Origin: Flavisolibacter nicotianae
Lineage (GTDB): Bacteria > Bacteroidota > Bacteroidia > Chitinophagales > Chitinophagaceae
Length of the DNA: 64,000 nt
Assembly: GCF_003628535.1 (NCBI RefSeq)
Contig: NZ_RBCI01000002.1
Coordinates: 1-64,000 of the forward strand
Reading direction: 5' to 3'
A program made the translations under genes and the position numbers. The notes under the pieces were generated by a model. That model was not told the origin of the DNA. It ran no database searches and worked only from the letters and a program-made list of their open reading frames with translations. Position 1 is the first letter of the stretch; every line of letters begins with the position of its first letter. This document shows, one piece after another, positions 55,356 to 64,000 of this stretch.

Positions 55356-56369
55356 ATGATGAATAACCGTCTTACCTGGATCAATTGGCTGTTGCTGGCG
55401 TTTGTGGCCACCACGGTTTCCTGCTGCGCTGCAAAAAAAATGGCGCAGTCTTCACAGGAACAGGAGAATCTATTTCTGGCCGACCCTTCGATTTTTTATG
55501 AGAAGGGAACCTATTATTTGTCCGGAACCGGGGGTGCCCGGTTCACGTCCGGCTTTGCCGTTTACGCATCGAAAGATTTGAAAACCTGGACAGGTCCTGT
55601 CGGTGCCAAGGAAGGCTATGCCCTGAAAAAAGGCGATGCTTTTGGTGAGCAAGGTTTCTGGGCGCCGCAGGTGTTTTCCTATCGCAACAAATATTACATG
55701 GCCTATGCTGCCAACGAGCATATCGGCATTGCCGTAAGCGATAGCCCGGCTGGACCGTTTACACAACCCAATGGCCAAGCCATCTCGCAAGCGACGAAGC
55801 AGATCGATCCCTTTGTGTTCATCGATGACGATGGAAAAAAATACCTGTACTACGTAGTGGTGGCCGATGGCGGCAACCGGATTTATGTCGCAGAAATGAA
55901 CGACGACCTGTTGTCGGTAAAAGAGGGAACCGCAAAGAAATGCATCGAGGCCACCGAAAAATGGGAAAACACCGACCCGGCTTACAGCAACTGGGCTGTG
56001 ACAGAAGGCCCCACCGTTGTAAAGCACAACAACCTCTATTACCTGCTGTACAGTGCCAACCATTTTAAAAGCGTGGATTATGCGGTGGGGTATGCCACCA
56101 GCACTTCACCCTTCGGGCCCTGGAAGAAATACGGGGGAAACCCGGTTCTTCATCAAAGCTTGACCGGGCAAAACGGCAGTGGTCACGGTGACCTGGTGAG
56201 AGGAAAAAACAACGAGTGGTTCTATGTTTTTCACACGCATTTTTCAGCCGAAAAAATTTCGCCGCGTAAAACAGCGATCATCCAGGTGAAATTTGAAAAA
56301 GAGCCGCAAACAGGCATCGACAAACTGGTGGCAATGCCATCCACATTCCGGTATTTATATCAACAATGA
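55356..56369 (+). CDS. GH43-family glycoside hydrolase, lipoprotein
   Basis: A 337-aa five-bladed propeller enzyme; the family includes arabinofuranosidases, xylosidases and exo-galactosidases. The signal ends TTVSCCAAKK, probably a lipoprotein. The three catalytic acids are visible: base Asp43 (LADPSIFYEKG), pKa modulator Asp151 (QIDPFVFIDDDG) and general acid Glu217 (VTEGPTVVKHN). The calcium-site histidine may be in GHGDLVRG. It starts 10 bp after the GH2 gene and is probably co-transcribed with it. Subfamily and linkage cannot be told from the sequence alone. Single-domain length fits short GH43 subfamilies. Confidence 0.9.
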   Translation: MMNNRLTWINWLLLAFVATTVSCCAAKKMAQSSQEQENLFLADPSIFYEKGTYYLSGTGGARFTSGFAVYASKDLKTWTGPVGAKEGYALKKGDAFGEQGFWAPQVFSYRNKYYMAYAANEHIGIAVSDSPAGPFTQPNGQAISQATKQIDPFVFIDDDGKKYLYYVVVADGGNRIYVAEMNDDLLSVKEGTAKKCIEATEKWENTDPAYSNWAVTEGPTVVKHNNLYYLLYSANHFKSVDYAVGYATSTSPFGPWKKYGGNPVLHQSLTGQNGSGHGDLVRGKNNEWFYVFHTHFSAEKISPRKTAIIQVKFEKEPQTGIDKLVAMPSTFRYLYQQ

Positions 56370-56403
56370 AATCCCTGATTCCTTCATTTTATACCCTCGC
56401 GAT

Positions 56404-57822
56404 ATGCAAAAATTGATTTGTCTCTTTTTCGTTACAGTGGCTTGTATAGGCTTCTCTGTTGCAGAAGCCCAGCAAAACAAAAAGCCCAATGTCATCATCA
56501 TTTTTATCGACGACATGGGCTATGGAGACCTGAGCAGCTATGGCAACACGCAGGTACAAACCACCAACATGGATGCCCTGGCGGCAAAGGGCACACGGGT
56601 ATCGCAGTTCTATGTCAACTGCCCGGTGTGTTCGCCCTCCCGGGTGGCGATGATGACAGGACAGTACCCGGCACGGCACCGCTTTTACACCTACCTCGCG
56701 GGCCGCAAGAAAAACGCGGAAAACAAAATGCCCGACTACCTGCCCGCTACCGTACCAACGCTGGCGAAACTGATGAAGGCAAACGGTTATGCCACGGCGC
56801 ATTTTGGCAAATGGCACCTGGGCGGCGGCCGGGATGTAGGCGATGCGCCGCTGCCCACGGAATACGGTTTCGATAAAACCTTTACCAGCTTTGAAGGCCT
56901 GGGCGACCGCACGCTGACCATGGCCGATAACCTGAACAAGCAAAGCGCTGAACTGGGTCGCGGCAATATTGTAGTAGCGCCGCAGCACAAGCAAACCGAA
57001 ATGTATGTCGACAGCGCCATTGCATTTATTCAATCACATCAAAACCAGCCTTTCCTGGTCAATCTTTTCACCAATGATGTGCACGATCCCTACAATCCAG
57101 CCGACGGCGGGGCCCAGCAGTATGCAGCCGTGACTACCAATAAGGAGCAGCAAAAGTTTTTGGCTGTATTGAAAGATCTGGACAACCAGATCGGCCGTTT
57201 TATGACAGCGCTGAAGAACATGAACCTCCTGGAAAACACGCTGATCGTTTTTACCAGCGATAACGGTCCCACCGACTGGCCCTTTTACTACAAGAACGGC
57301 GGCGAGCCACCGTGCAGCGCCGGCGACCTGCGGGGACGTAAATGGAGCCTCTATGAAGGCGGTATCCGGGAGCCTTTTTTCGTGGTGTGGCCCGGGAAGA
57401 TACCGGCGGGAAAAGTGAACGAAAAAGCCGTAATGAGCGTGGTGGACATTGTGCCAACTGTAGCGGCGCTGACCGGTGTAAAACTGCCCAACGACTACCG
57501 TTCGGATGGTGTGGATGAAAGCAAAGTGTTGCTGGGAAAACAGGCTAACGAACCGCACGACCTTTTCTGGTATTATAACAACGAACCCGTTCCGGGCAAG
57601 GCGGCCAACATTTCGCCAACATTGGCTATGCGCTCCGGGAAATGGAAGCTGCTCATGGAACCCGATGGCTCCAAGAAGCAGTTGTACAACCTGGAGAAAG
57701 ACCACAAGGAAACCACCAACCTGGTGGACGCGGAGAAAAAAATCACCACGGAAATGACAAAGAAATTGGCCGGCTGGTACAAAGGCGTGGTGGTGGGAAA
57801 CGCCCCTGCCGGCATGTTCTGA
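56404..57822 (+). CDS. sulfatase 1 (S1 family, Cys-type)
   Basis: A 472-aa formylglycine-dependent sulfatase that removes sulfate esters, here probably from a polysaccharide. Start ATG 56404 gives a signal peptide ending VAEAQQ (~23). Metal-binding FIDDMGYGDL (Asp36, Asp37), the modification motif C-S-P-S-R with Cys76 (becomes formylglycine), GKWHLGG, and TSDNGPTDW are all present. Length is typical. It lies 34 bp after the GH43 gene; two more sulfatases follow. Activity needs a maturase (FGE or anSME), which is not in this window. Confidence 0.93.
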   Translation: MQKLICLFFVTVACIGFSVAEAQQNKKPNVIIIFIDDMGYGDLSSYGNTQVQTTNMDALAAKGTRVSQFYVNCPVCSPSRVAMMTGQYPARHRFYTYLAGRKKNAENKMPDYLPATVPTLAKLMKANGYATAHFGKWHLGGGRDVGDAPLPTEYGFDKTFTSFEGLGDRTLTMADNLNKQSAELGRGNIVVAPQHKQTEMYVDSAIAFIQSHQNQPFLVNLFTNDVHDPYNPADGGAQQYAAVTTNKEQQKFLAVLKDLDNQIGRFMTALKNMNLLENTLIVFTSDNGPTDWPFYYKNGGEPPCSAGDLRGRKWSLYEGGIREPFFVVWPGKIPAGKVNEKAVMSVVDIVPTVAALTGVKLPNDYRSDGVDESKVLLGKQANEPHDLFWYYNNEPVPGKAANISPTLAMRSGKWKLLMEPDGSKKQLYNLEKDHKETTNLVDAEKKITTEMTKKLAGWYKGVVVGNAPAGMF

Positions 57823-57853
57823 ACCTCTTTTATTGTAAATCCATAATAGGCTC

Positions 57854-59644
57854 ATGAGAAAGATTGCTGTCAAACTGGGTTGGCTTTTTACGGGGCTGGC
57901 CATGGGAAGTCCGCTTCTGCTGCAGGCGCAGCAACCGCAGCGCCCCAACATCATCCTCATTCTTTCCGACGACATGGGCTATTCGGATCTGGGCTGCTAC
58001 GGTGGCGAGATCAAAACCCCCAACCTGGATGCCCTGGCAAAAGGCGGCTTGCGCTACACGCATTTTTACAATGTCGGGCATTGCTGTCCCTCCCGGGCGG
58101 CACTGCTGACGGGATTGTATCCCCAGCAAACGGGATTGGGCTGGATGGTGGATACAAAATTTGAGCAGCCCGGCTATACCGATGAATTGAACAACCACTG
58201 TGTGACGGTAGCCGAAGTATTGCAAAAGGCCGGTTATGCTACCTACATGGCGGGAAAGTGGCATCTGGCGCACAACATGCGGGACGATGGGCCCAAATAC
58301 AACTGGCCCTTGCAGCGGGGCTTAGAAAAGTTTTACGGCATCATCACCGGTGCCGGCAATTTCTACGACCCGGCCACCCTTTGCCGTAACAACACGCTGA
58401 TCACACCTTACACCGACTCACTGTACCACCCCAAAGACTTTTACTTCACCGATGCGATCTCGGACAACGCGGTTGCTTTTGTGAAAGAACACCAAAGCCC
58501 AAAGCCGTTTTTTCTGTACCTGGCCTACACGGCTGCGCACTGGCCCATGCAGGCGCCGGAAGCCGCCATTGCCAAATACAAGGGCCACTATGCTGCCGGT
58601 TGGGACAAGCTGCGGGCTGAGCGACTTAAGCGGGAAAAACAATTAGGCATGATCAATGCCAACGCTGTTCTTTCGCCCCTGGACACACATAGCTGGGAAG
58701 AGGAGCCCGACAAAGCTGCTATGGAGCGCCGGATGGAAACTTATGCAGCGATGGTAACGATCATGGACGAGGGCATCGGCCGCCTGGTTGCCGAGCTGAA
58801 AAAAGAAGGCAAGTTTGAAAACACGATCATTTTGTTTTTGCAGGACAACGGCGGCAATGCGGAAGGTGTTGGTTTTGGCGGTCCCAATGGCGAAACGCGG
58901 CCCGTGGCGAAAGACACGGCGGCGGTGAAGCGCCTGGCGAAAACCGATGTGCAATACAGCGTCATTTCTCCCATGACCCGTGACGGTCAAATGGTGAGAA
59001 TGGGCAAGCAGGTGATGGCCGGACCGGCCGATACCTACCTGGCTTACCTGAAGCCCTGGGCCAATTTGTCCAACACGCCTTTTCTGAAGTATAAAAATTT
59101 CACCTACGAAGGCGGCATTGCCACGCCGCTGATCATTCACTGGCCGGCCGGCATCAAAGCAAAAGGTGCCACCCGGCAGCAGGTCGGCCACGAGGTTGAC
59201 ATCCTGCCAACCCTGGTGGCCCTGGCCGGGGCAACCTACCCGCAGCAGGTTCAGCAAAACAGCATTACACCGGTATCCGGTGTGAGCCTGGTGCCAACGT
59301 TTGCCGGCAGGCAACTGCCGGAGCGGGCCATTTATTGGGAACACCAGGCCAACCGGGCCATGCGCCTGGGAAAATGGAAGATCGTTTCCGGGGGGATCAT
59401 GAACGGACCTTACGGCAAATGGAAAACCTATACCAGCCTTCCCTGGCAACTCTTCGACCTGGAAAAAGACCCGGCCGAACTCCAGGACCTGTCGGGTGCT
59501 TACCCGGATGTCGTCAAAAAAATGGTGGCCATGTGGGAGAAATGGGCACAGGAAACAAACGTCTATCCCATGCCGTGGAAAGAAGAGAAAAGACCGGCCG
59601 CGGCCAACTATATTTCAACGCCCTGGGAGTATCCAAATTTTTAA
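57854..59644 (+). CDS. sulfatase 2 (arylsulfatase-type, Cys-type)
   Basis: A 596-aa sulfatase with a signal peptide (~1-25, ending LLLQAQ). Metal ligands LSDDMGYSDLGCYGGE (Asp39, Asp40), modification motif C-C-P-S-R with Cys77, GKWHLAH, and LQDNGGNAEG. The longer middle (an insertion with GTHSW-like SPLDTHSWEEEPDKA) and the C-terminus EETNVYPMPW-like tail fit the larger arylsulfatase A/B group of Bacteroidota PULs. It is in the same orientation, 31 bp after sulfatase 1, with little similarity to it outside motifs, so it probably removes sulfate at a different position. Confidence 0.93.
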   Translation: MRKIAVKLGWLFTGLAMGSPLLLQAQQPQRPNIILILSDDMGYSDLGCYGGEIKTPNLDALAKGGLRYTHFYNVGHCCPSRAALLTGLYPQQTGLGWMVDTKFEQPGYTDELNNHCVTVAEVLQKAGYATYMAGKWHLAHNMRDDGPKYNWPLQRGLEKFYGIITGAGNFYDPATLCRNNTLITPYTDSLYHPKDFYFTDAISDNAVAFVKEHQSPKPFFLYLAYTAAHWPMQAPEAAIAKYKGHYAAGWDKLRAERLKREKQLGMINANAVLSPLDTHSWEEEPDKAAMERRMETYAAMVTIMDEGIGRLVAELKKEGKFENTIILFLQDNGGNAEGVGFGGPNGETRPVAKDTAAVKRLAKTDVQYSVISPMTRDGQMVRMGKQVMAGPADTYLAYLKPWANLSNTPFLKYKNFTYEGGIATPLIIHWPAGIKAKGATRQQVGHEVDILPTLVALAGATYPQQVQQNSITPVSGVSLVPTFAGRQLPERAIYWEHQANRAMRLGKWKIVSGGIMNGPYGKWKTYTSLPWQLFDLEKDPAELQDLSGAYPDVVKKMVAMWEKWAQETNVYPMPWKEEKRPAAANYISTPWEYPNF

Positions 59645-59685
59645 ATGCCTTCTTTTTCTTCACCCAAACCCGATAGCAAGCTGCA

Positions 59686-61374
59686 ATGAAAAAAGCCAAT
59701 CTCAATCAAACAAAAACGGTGCTGCTGGCCAGTTTCCTGTTACTGGCGCTGAGCGGCTTTGCAGGAAAAAAGTTTGACCGGAACACCGCCAGCCCCGATA
59801 CATCCGGGAAAGAAAAACTGCCCAACATTGTTCTGGTGATTACCGACCAGTTCCGGGCCGACGCCTGCAAACGGGAGGGTTTTGCCCTGAATACCACACC
59901 CTTCCTTGATAGCCTGGCTGCCAGTGGCACCTGGTTCAACAAAGCCTACTGCGCTTCGCCGGCATGCGTGCCCAGCCGCACATCGATGATGACAGGTCGC
60001 TTTCCCAGCGCCACACGGGTGCGGTCGAACATGAACCTGCAGGATGCCCTTTACCAAACAGACCTGGTGGATGTGCTCAAAGCGAAGGGTTATGCCACGG
60101 CCCTGATCGGGAAAAACCACAGCTACCTGAAGCCGGAGCGGTTTGATTACTGGGACAGTTATTTTCACCTGGGCAAAGACAAGCCGGAAAGCGAAGAAGA
60201 CAAAGCCTTTAAAGCTTACCTGCAAACCACCAACTACTACGCCGATCTGAAACCGGCGCCATTTCCTGCCGAACAACAATTGCCGGCCCGGATTGTCAGC
60301 GATTCCAAAGCCTGGATCAGCCGGGTGCAGCAAACGCCGGACAAGCCGTTTTTCCTGTACATGTCCATTCCCGAGCCGCACAATCCTTACCAGGTGCCGG
60401 AACCCTATTATTCACTTTTTCCACCGTCATCGTTGCCGCCGGTACTGTCCGGCGATGAGGTGTTGCCGGCAAAAGGAAACAAATGGGTGCTGCAAAAAAA
60501 GCTGATGGAGATGGGTTATCCCGGCTTCGAAAAAAACATTCCCCGCGTTCGCAGCAATTATTACGGCATGATGCGGCTGATCGACGACCAGCTCAGAGGC
60601 TTTGTGGATTTTCTGCGCCAAACAAACCTTTCCGAAAATACGCTCTTCATTTTCGTGGCGGATCACGGCGACTACACCGGCGACTACGGCCTGATCAAAA
60701 AAGGCGTTGAAGTGCCCGAGTGTCTGACCCGCATCCCGATGATCTGGTACGGGCCGGCAATTACCAAAAGCAAACGGCCGCATACGGCACATGTCAGCAA
60801 CGTGGACATCCTGCCCACCCTCTGTGAGATGCTGCACGTGGGCCTGCCCGAAGGTGTACAGGGCCGGAGCTTGTGGCCTTTGCTCACCGGCCAGTCTTAC
60901 CCGAAAGAGGAATTTGCCAGCATGCTGGTGCAGCAGGGCTACGGCGGACTTCATTATACTGACCTGGAAGAATACGATCCCTATACCGGCGATGGGATGC
61001 TCACGAAAGGCAAGATCGAGTTTGATGAACTCAATACCTGGACGCAAAGCGGCACCATGCGTATGCTGCGGAAAGACGACTGGAAGCTGGTGTACGACAT
61101 GCAGGGCAAAGGAGAGCTGTACAACCTGGCAAAAGACCCGGCCGAGATCAACAATCTTTTTGGCAATAAAAATTACACGGCAAAGCAATTGGAACTCCTG
61201 CAGGACATGATGGCCTGGGAACTGCGCACGCAGGATCCGTTGCCTTTGCCCCATCCAACCAGGGCCCGGCACTACGGCTTCAAACGCGATCCCCGGAATT
61301 ACTGGTCGCCGTATAAAAAAGAGCCGGAACAAAAGCTGAAAGCAAACAATCACCAACAAACAAAGGGTAAATAA
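59686..61374 (+). CDS. sulfatase 3 (S1 family, Cys-type)
   Basis: A 562-aa sulfatase. Signal region ~1-26 (ending LSGFAGKK). Metal motif VITDQFRADACKREG (Asp54), modification motif C-V-P-S-R with Cys94, GKNHSY in place of GKWH, and VADHGDYTGDYGLIKKGVEV (Asp-His pair) place it in a different S1 branch from sulfatases 1 and 2; the DQ..A start and ADHGDY block resemble sulfatases active on glycosaminoglycan- or fucan-like substrates. It lies 41 bp after sulfatase 2 and closes the enzyme operon before the second susC. The exact specificity is unknown. Confidence 0.92.
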   Translation: MKKANLNQTKTVLLASFLLLALSGFAGKKFDRNTASPDTSGKEKLPNIVLVITDQFRADACKREGFALNTTPFLDSLAASGTWFNKAYCASPACVPSRTSMMTGRFPSATRVRSNMNLQDALYQTDLVDVLKAKGYATALIGKNHSYLKPERFDYWDSYFHLGKDKPESEEDKAFKAYLQTTNYYADLKPAPFPAEQQLPARIVSDSKAWISRVQQTPDKPFFLYMSIPEPHNPYQVPEPYYSLFPPSSLPPVLSGDEVLPAKGNKWVLQKKLMEMGYPGFEKNIPRVRSNYYGMMRLIDDQLRGFVDFLRQTNLSENTLFIFVADHGDYTGDYGLIKKGVEVPECLTRIPMIWYGPAITKSKRPHTAHVSNVDILPTLCEMLHVGLPEGVQGRSLWPLLTGQSYPKEEFASMLVQQGYGGLHYTDLEEYDPYTGDGMLTKGKIEFDELNTWTQSGTMRMLRKDDWKLVYDMQGKGELYNLAKDPAEINNLFGNKNYTAKQLELLQDMMAWELRTQDPLPLPHPTRARHYGFKRDPRNYWSPYKKEPEQKLKANNHQQTKGK

Positions 61375-61699
61375 CCGGCCACAGCTTCCATCCCCGGAGG
61401 TGGCTGCACACGGATGTTTTGCCAAAATTCCAATGTGCCGCGGGATGGCGCCGTTCCGCTGCATTGGCTGCGGCAGGGGTCCTTTTTTCTGTATGGGTGA
61501 TTCCCGTGCAAACAACCGCGTTTGGTGAAAAGAATCGGCGGTTCGTCAAACCATTTTCACCGAATCACCACGAAACCCGCCACCAGCAACGCCTGCACAA
61601 CGCAATAAAAGCCCCCTGCACAAAATTGACAGCCAAAAACACAAATGTGAAAGACCGCCTTGGGCACAACGGCTAATTTTTCACTTTCAAGTTGACTAT
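61375..61699. other. leader region of the second susC
   Basis: 325 bp without a gene. An inverted pair GGTGAAAA (61524) / TTTTCACC (61554) could be a weak regulator site. The end, TTTTTCACTTTCAAGTTGACTATATG, is AT-rich as usual before starts in this phylum. Confidence 0.4.
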
Positions 61700-64000
61700 A
61701 TGAAAAGATGTAAAAACGCAATCTTCCTGCTGACGGTCGGACTGCTCTTTTCCCAATTCCTGCTGGCGCAAAATGCCGTACAGGGAAAGGTGACGGACGA
61801 CAAAGGCACTCCTTTACCGGGAGTGAGTGTACGACTAAAAAATTCTTCTGCCGGGACCAGCACCGACTCTACGGGTGTGTTCAGGCTCGCCCTGCCGGAG
61901 GGCAGCGGTGTTCTGGTGATTTCTTCTGTTGGCTATACTACACAGGAAATGCCCGTGAAAAACCGTTCCGGCATGACCGTTCGTTTAGTCACCGCCGAAA
62001 ACAGAGAAAACGAAGTGGTGGTGATCGGTTACGGTACCACCCGGAAAAAAGACCTGACCGGCTCCGTCACCTCGCTGAACGGCGATGATTTTAACAAGGG
62101 CTTGAACACTTCGGTCACCAACCTGATTGCCGGCCGGGCACCGGGTGTGAACATCACGCAAACGAGTTCGGAGCCCGGTGGCGGCTTGTCGGTGCGCATC
62201 CGGGGTGCCAGCTCGGTCAATGGCGGCAACGATCCCTTGTATGTGATCGACGGCCTGCCCGTCGAAAATGGTGCACCGGTCAGTGGGGATGCCGGCCGCG
62301 GTTTCCCTGCCGGCAGCCAGGCCCGCAATCCCCTGAATGCCTTGAATCCAAATGACATTGAATCGGTCGAGATCCTGAAAGATGCATCGGCCGCCGCCAT
62401 TTACGGTTCACGGGGAGCCAACGGCGTTATCTTAATTACCACGAAAAAGGGAAAAACCGGTGCCCTGCAAGTGACCTACGACACCTATAGGGGTACCCAA
62501 AAGGTAGCACGGTCGCTACCGGTCTTAAGCACGTCGCAGTACATCCAGGCGCAGAACGAACTGGCGGTGGCCAGGGGCGGGGCGCCGCTCTTTTCGCAGG
62601 CCGACATTGCAGCCATTGGTGCCGGCACCAACTGGCAGGACCTGATCTTCCGCGATGCACCGATGCAAAATCACAACCTTTCCTTCTCCGGTGGTGCCGG
62701 CGGCACCCGGTATTACGCTTCGCTGAATTATTACGACCAGGATGGGGTCATCATCAGCTCGGGCATGAAGCGCTACATCGGCCGCATCAACCTGGAACAC
62801 AAAGCAGGCAATTTCCGTTTTGGCATGAACCTCAATAGCTCGTTGATCAAAGACGACCTGGTGGCGTTTGGGGGAACCGGCTTCAATGCCGGTGCAGGCA
62901 TTATCAATGCGGCCATCCAGTTCTTTCCCACCGTGTCGCCCTACGACTCGGCCGGCAATTTTGCCCGGTACTATAACATCGATATGGAAAACCCGCTGGC
63001 CGTGGCCAACGGGGTGGATGCCAAACAGGCCACCAGCCGCACCTTCGGAAATATCTTTGGCGAATACACCATCCTTCCCGGCCTGAAGGCAAAACTGAAC
63101 CTCGGTTCCGACTACACCAATGCCCGGCGGGATGTGTACAATACAACGGCCACTAAAGCCGGCTTTGCCAACGGCGGCATTGGCTCCGTCTTCAACGGCA
63201 CCAACTCCAATTACCTCGTCGAAGCCACGCTGGATTATGTCAAAAGCTTTCACGATCACCGGGTCAGCCTTTTGGGCGGCTACACCTACCAGTATTTCCT
63301 GAACACCAGTATCAGTGCCGGCAACGTGGGCTTTCCCTCTGACCTGAACGGCACCAACAGCCTTGGCTCGGGCAGCACCACGCTGGCCAGTGTGGGCAGC
63401 GGCAAAAGCACCAACAAGCTGCAGTCTTACCTCGGTCGTATCAATTACGACTACAAAGGAAAATACCTGCTCACCGCCACGTTGCGGGCCGACGGCTCGT
63501 CGCGTTTCGGGATCAACAACAAATACGGTTATTTTCCCTCGTTCTCCGGTGCCTGGCAGATCGGGCAGGAGGCCTTTATGCGCAACCTGCCGCAGGTTTC
63601 CAGCCTCAAGCTCCGCGCTGGCTATGGCCTCACCGGCAACCAGGACATCGGCAACCTGAATTCGGTGGCCACCTTCAACAATTCGGGTGGCGCCAATCTT
63701 GGCGGCACCACGCAGATTGGACAGGCGCCCACGCGAATTCCCAATCCCGACCTGAAATGGGAATCAACGGCGCAGTTTAATGTGGGTGTGGACCTGGGTC
63801 TCGTGGGCAACCGGGTGAACCTTTCGGTGGATTATTTCCGGAAGAATACCAAGGACATGCTGCTCAACCTGCCGGTCAGCGGCACCAGCGGTTTTACGTC
63901 CCAACTGACCAACATCGGCAGCATCGAAAACAAGGGCTGGGAATTTTTGCTGGAAACCAAAAATCTCACGGGTCTGTTCAACTGGACGACAACGCTGAAT
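61700..64000 (+). CDS. second SusC-type TonB-dependent transporter (partial, runs off window)
   Basis: The frame opens at ATG 61700 and stays open for 767 codons to the window end, so the gene is incomplete at its 3' side. Signal peptide ~1-23 (ending QFLLAQ); carboxypeptidase-regulatory-like domain ~24-100 (VQGKVTDDKGTPLPGVSVRL); TonB/plug region ~105-255 (VVVIGYGTTRKKDLTGSVTS, ASAAAIYGSRGANGVILITT); the barrel follows. As in the first SusC there is no STN domain. It is clearly a different paralog. It follows the GH2-GH43-sulfatase operon, so it probably imports oligosaccharides of that sulfated glycan; a susD partner is expected just past the window. Confidence 0.94.
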   Translation, partial: MKRCKNAIFLLTVGLLFSQFLLAQNAVQGKVTDDKGTPLPGVSVRLKNSSAGTSTDSTGVFRLALPEGSGVLVISSVGYTTQEMPVKNRSGMTVRLVTAENRENEVVVIGYGTTRKKDLTGSVTSLNGDDFNKGLNTSVTNLIAGRAPGVNITQTSSEPGGGLSVRIRGASSVNGGNDPLYVIDGLPVENGAPVSGDAGRGFPAGSQARNPLNALNPNDIESVEILKDASAAAIYGSRGANGVILITTKKGKTGALQVTYDTYRGTQKVARSLPVLSTSQYIQAQNELAVARGGAPLFSQADIAAIGAGTNWQDLIFRDAPMQNHNLSFSGGAGGTRYYASLNYYDQDGVIISSGMKRYIGRINLEHKAGNFRFGMNLNSSLIKDDLVAFGGTGFNAGAGIINAAIQFFPTVSPYDSAGNFARYYNIDMENPLAVANGVDAKQATSRTFGNIFGEYTILPGLKAKLNLGSDYTNARRDVYNTTATKAGFANGGIGSVFNGTNSNYLVEATLDYVKSFHDHRVSLLGGYTYQYFLNTSISAGNVGFPSDLNGTNSLGSGSTTLASVGSGKSTNKLQSYLGRINYDYKGKYLLTATLRADGSSRFGINNKYGYFPSFSGAWQIGQEAFMRNLPQVSSLKLRAGYGLTGNQDIGNLNSVATFNNSGGANLGGTTQIGQAPTRIPNPDLKWESTAQFNVGVDLGLVGNRVNLSVDYFRKNTKDMLLNLPVSGTSGFTSQLTNIGSIENKGWEFLLETKNLTGLFNWTTTLN

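Overview
The window looks like a Bacteroidota chromosome, most likely Chitinophagaceae or a close relative. Evidence: SusC/SusD/SusE glycan-uptake proteins, lipoprotein signals of the type C-K-K-D/E, a FecI-type ECF sigma factor, TPR-containing sensor kinases, AT-rich gene leaders without clear Shine-Dalgarno sites, and families (DUF1569, DUF3871) common in this phylum. All statements come from reading the sequence; no database search was run.

Layout. (1) 0-8.9 kb: a frameshifted small membrane protein, debris of a mobile element, three tandem paralogous TPR sensor histidine kinases (2.0-8.4 kb) with no response regulator beside them, and a small membrane protein. (2) 9-26.4 kb: an accessory region littered with mobile DNA: an IS481-family element sitting inside a ~280 bp repeat, an IS21-family element with a 5 bp target duplication, transposase and integrase remnants, a MITE-like element, and several copies of a repeat whose core is the 3' end of a tRNA gene (a typical integrase attachment core). 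Ordinary genes lie between them: a lipoprotein, a secreted esterase, an M13 peptidase, a DUF1569 protein and a GAF/PAS histidine kinase - GAF - receiver operon on the minus strand. (3) 26.8-49 kb: a polysaccharide utilisation locus (PUL), visibly richer in G+C. It holds a secreted esterase, a GntR regulator divergent from mannose-6-phosphate isomerase, an MFS sugar porter, two GH92 mannosidases, SusC-SusD-SusE, GH76, a ROK sugar kinase, a LacI regulator, an ECF sigma factor with a tiny FecR-like protein, and GH125. (4) 49-51 kb: a broken DUF4965-type gene and gene-free DNA. (5) 51-64 kb: an OmpA/PD40 protein on the minus strand, then a second glycan locus: GH2, GH43, three Cys-type sulfatases, and the first 767 codons of a second SusC that runs off the window.

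How the genes work together (inference from families): GH76 would cut an alpha-1,6-mannan backbone at the cell surface, SusC/D/E would import fragments, the two GH92 enzymes and GH125 would trim alpha-1,2/1,3 and alpha-1,6 mannose in the periplasm, the MFS porter would bring mannose inside, the ROK protein would phosphorylate it, and the isomerase would convert mannose-6-phosphate to fructose-6-phosphate. GntR and LacI proteins and an ECF sigma factor would regulate this. The second locus appears to target a different, sulfated glycan.

Most unusual observations: the tRNA-3'-end repeat family with a decayed integrase next to one copy; a mannose-6-phosphate isomerase fused to a kinase-like domain with a ruined P-loop; a 71-aa orphan FecR-N-terminus-like gene next to an ECF sigma factor, while neither SusC shows an STN domain; and a glycogen-binding-like E-set domain on the first of the three kinases.
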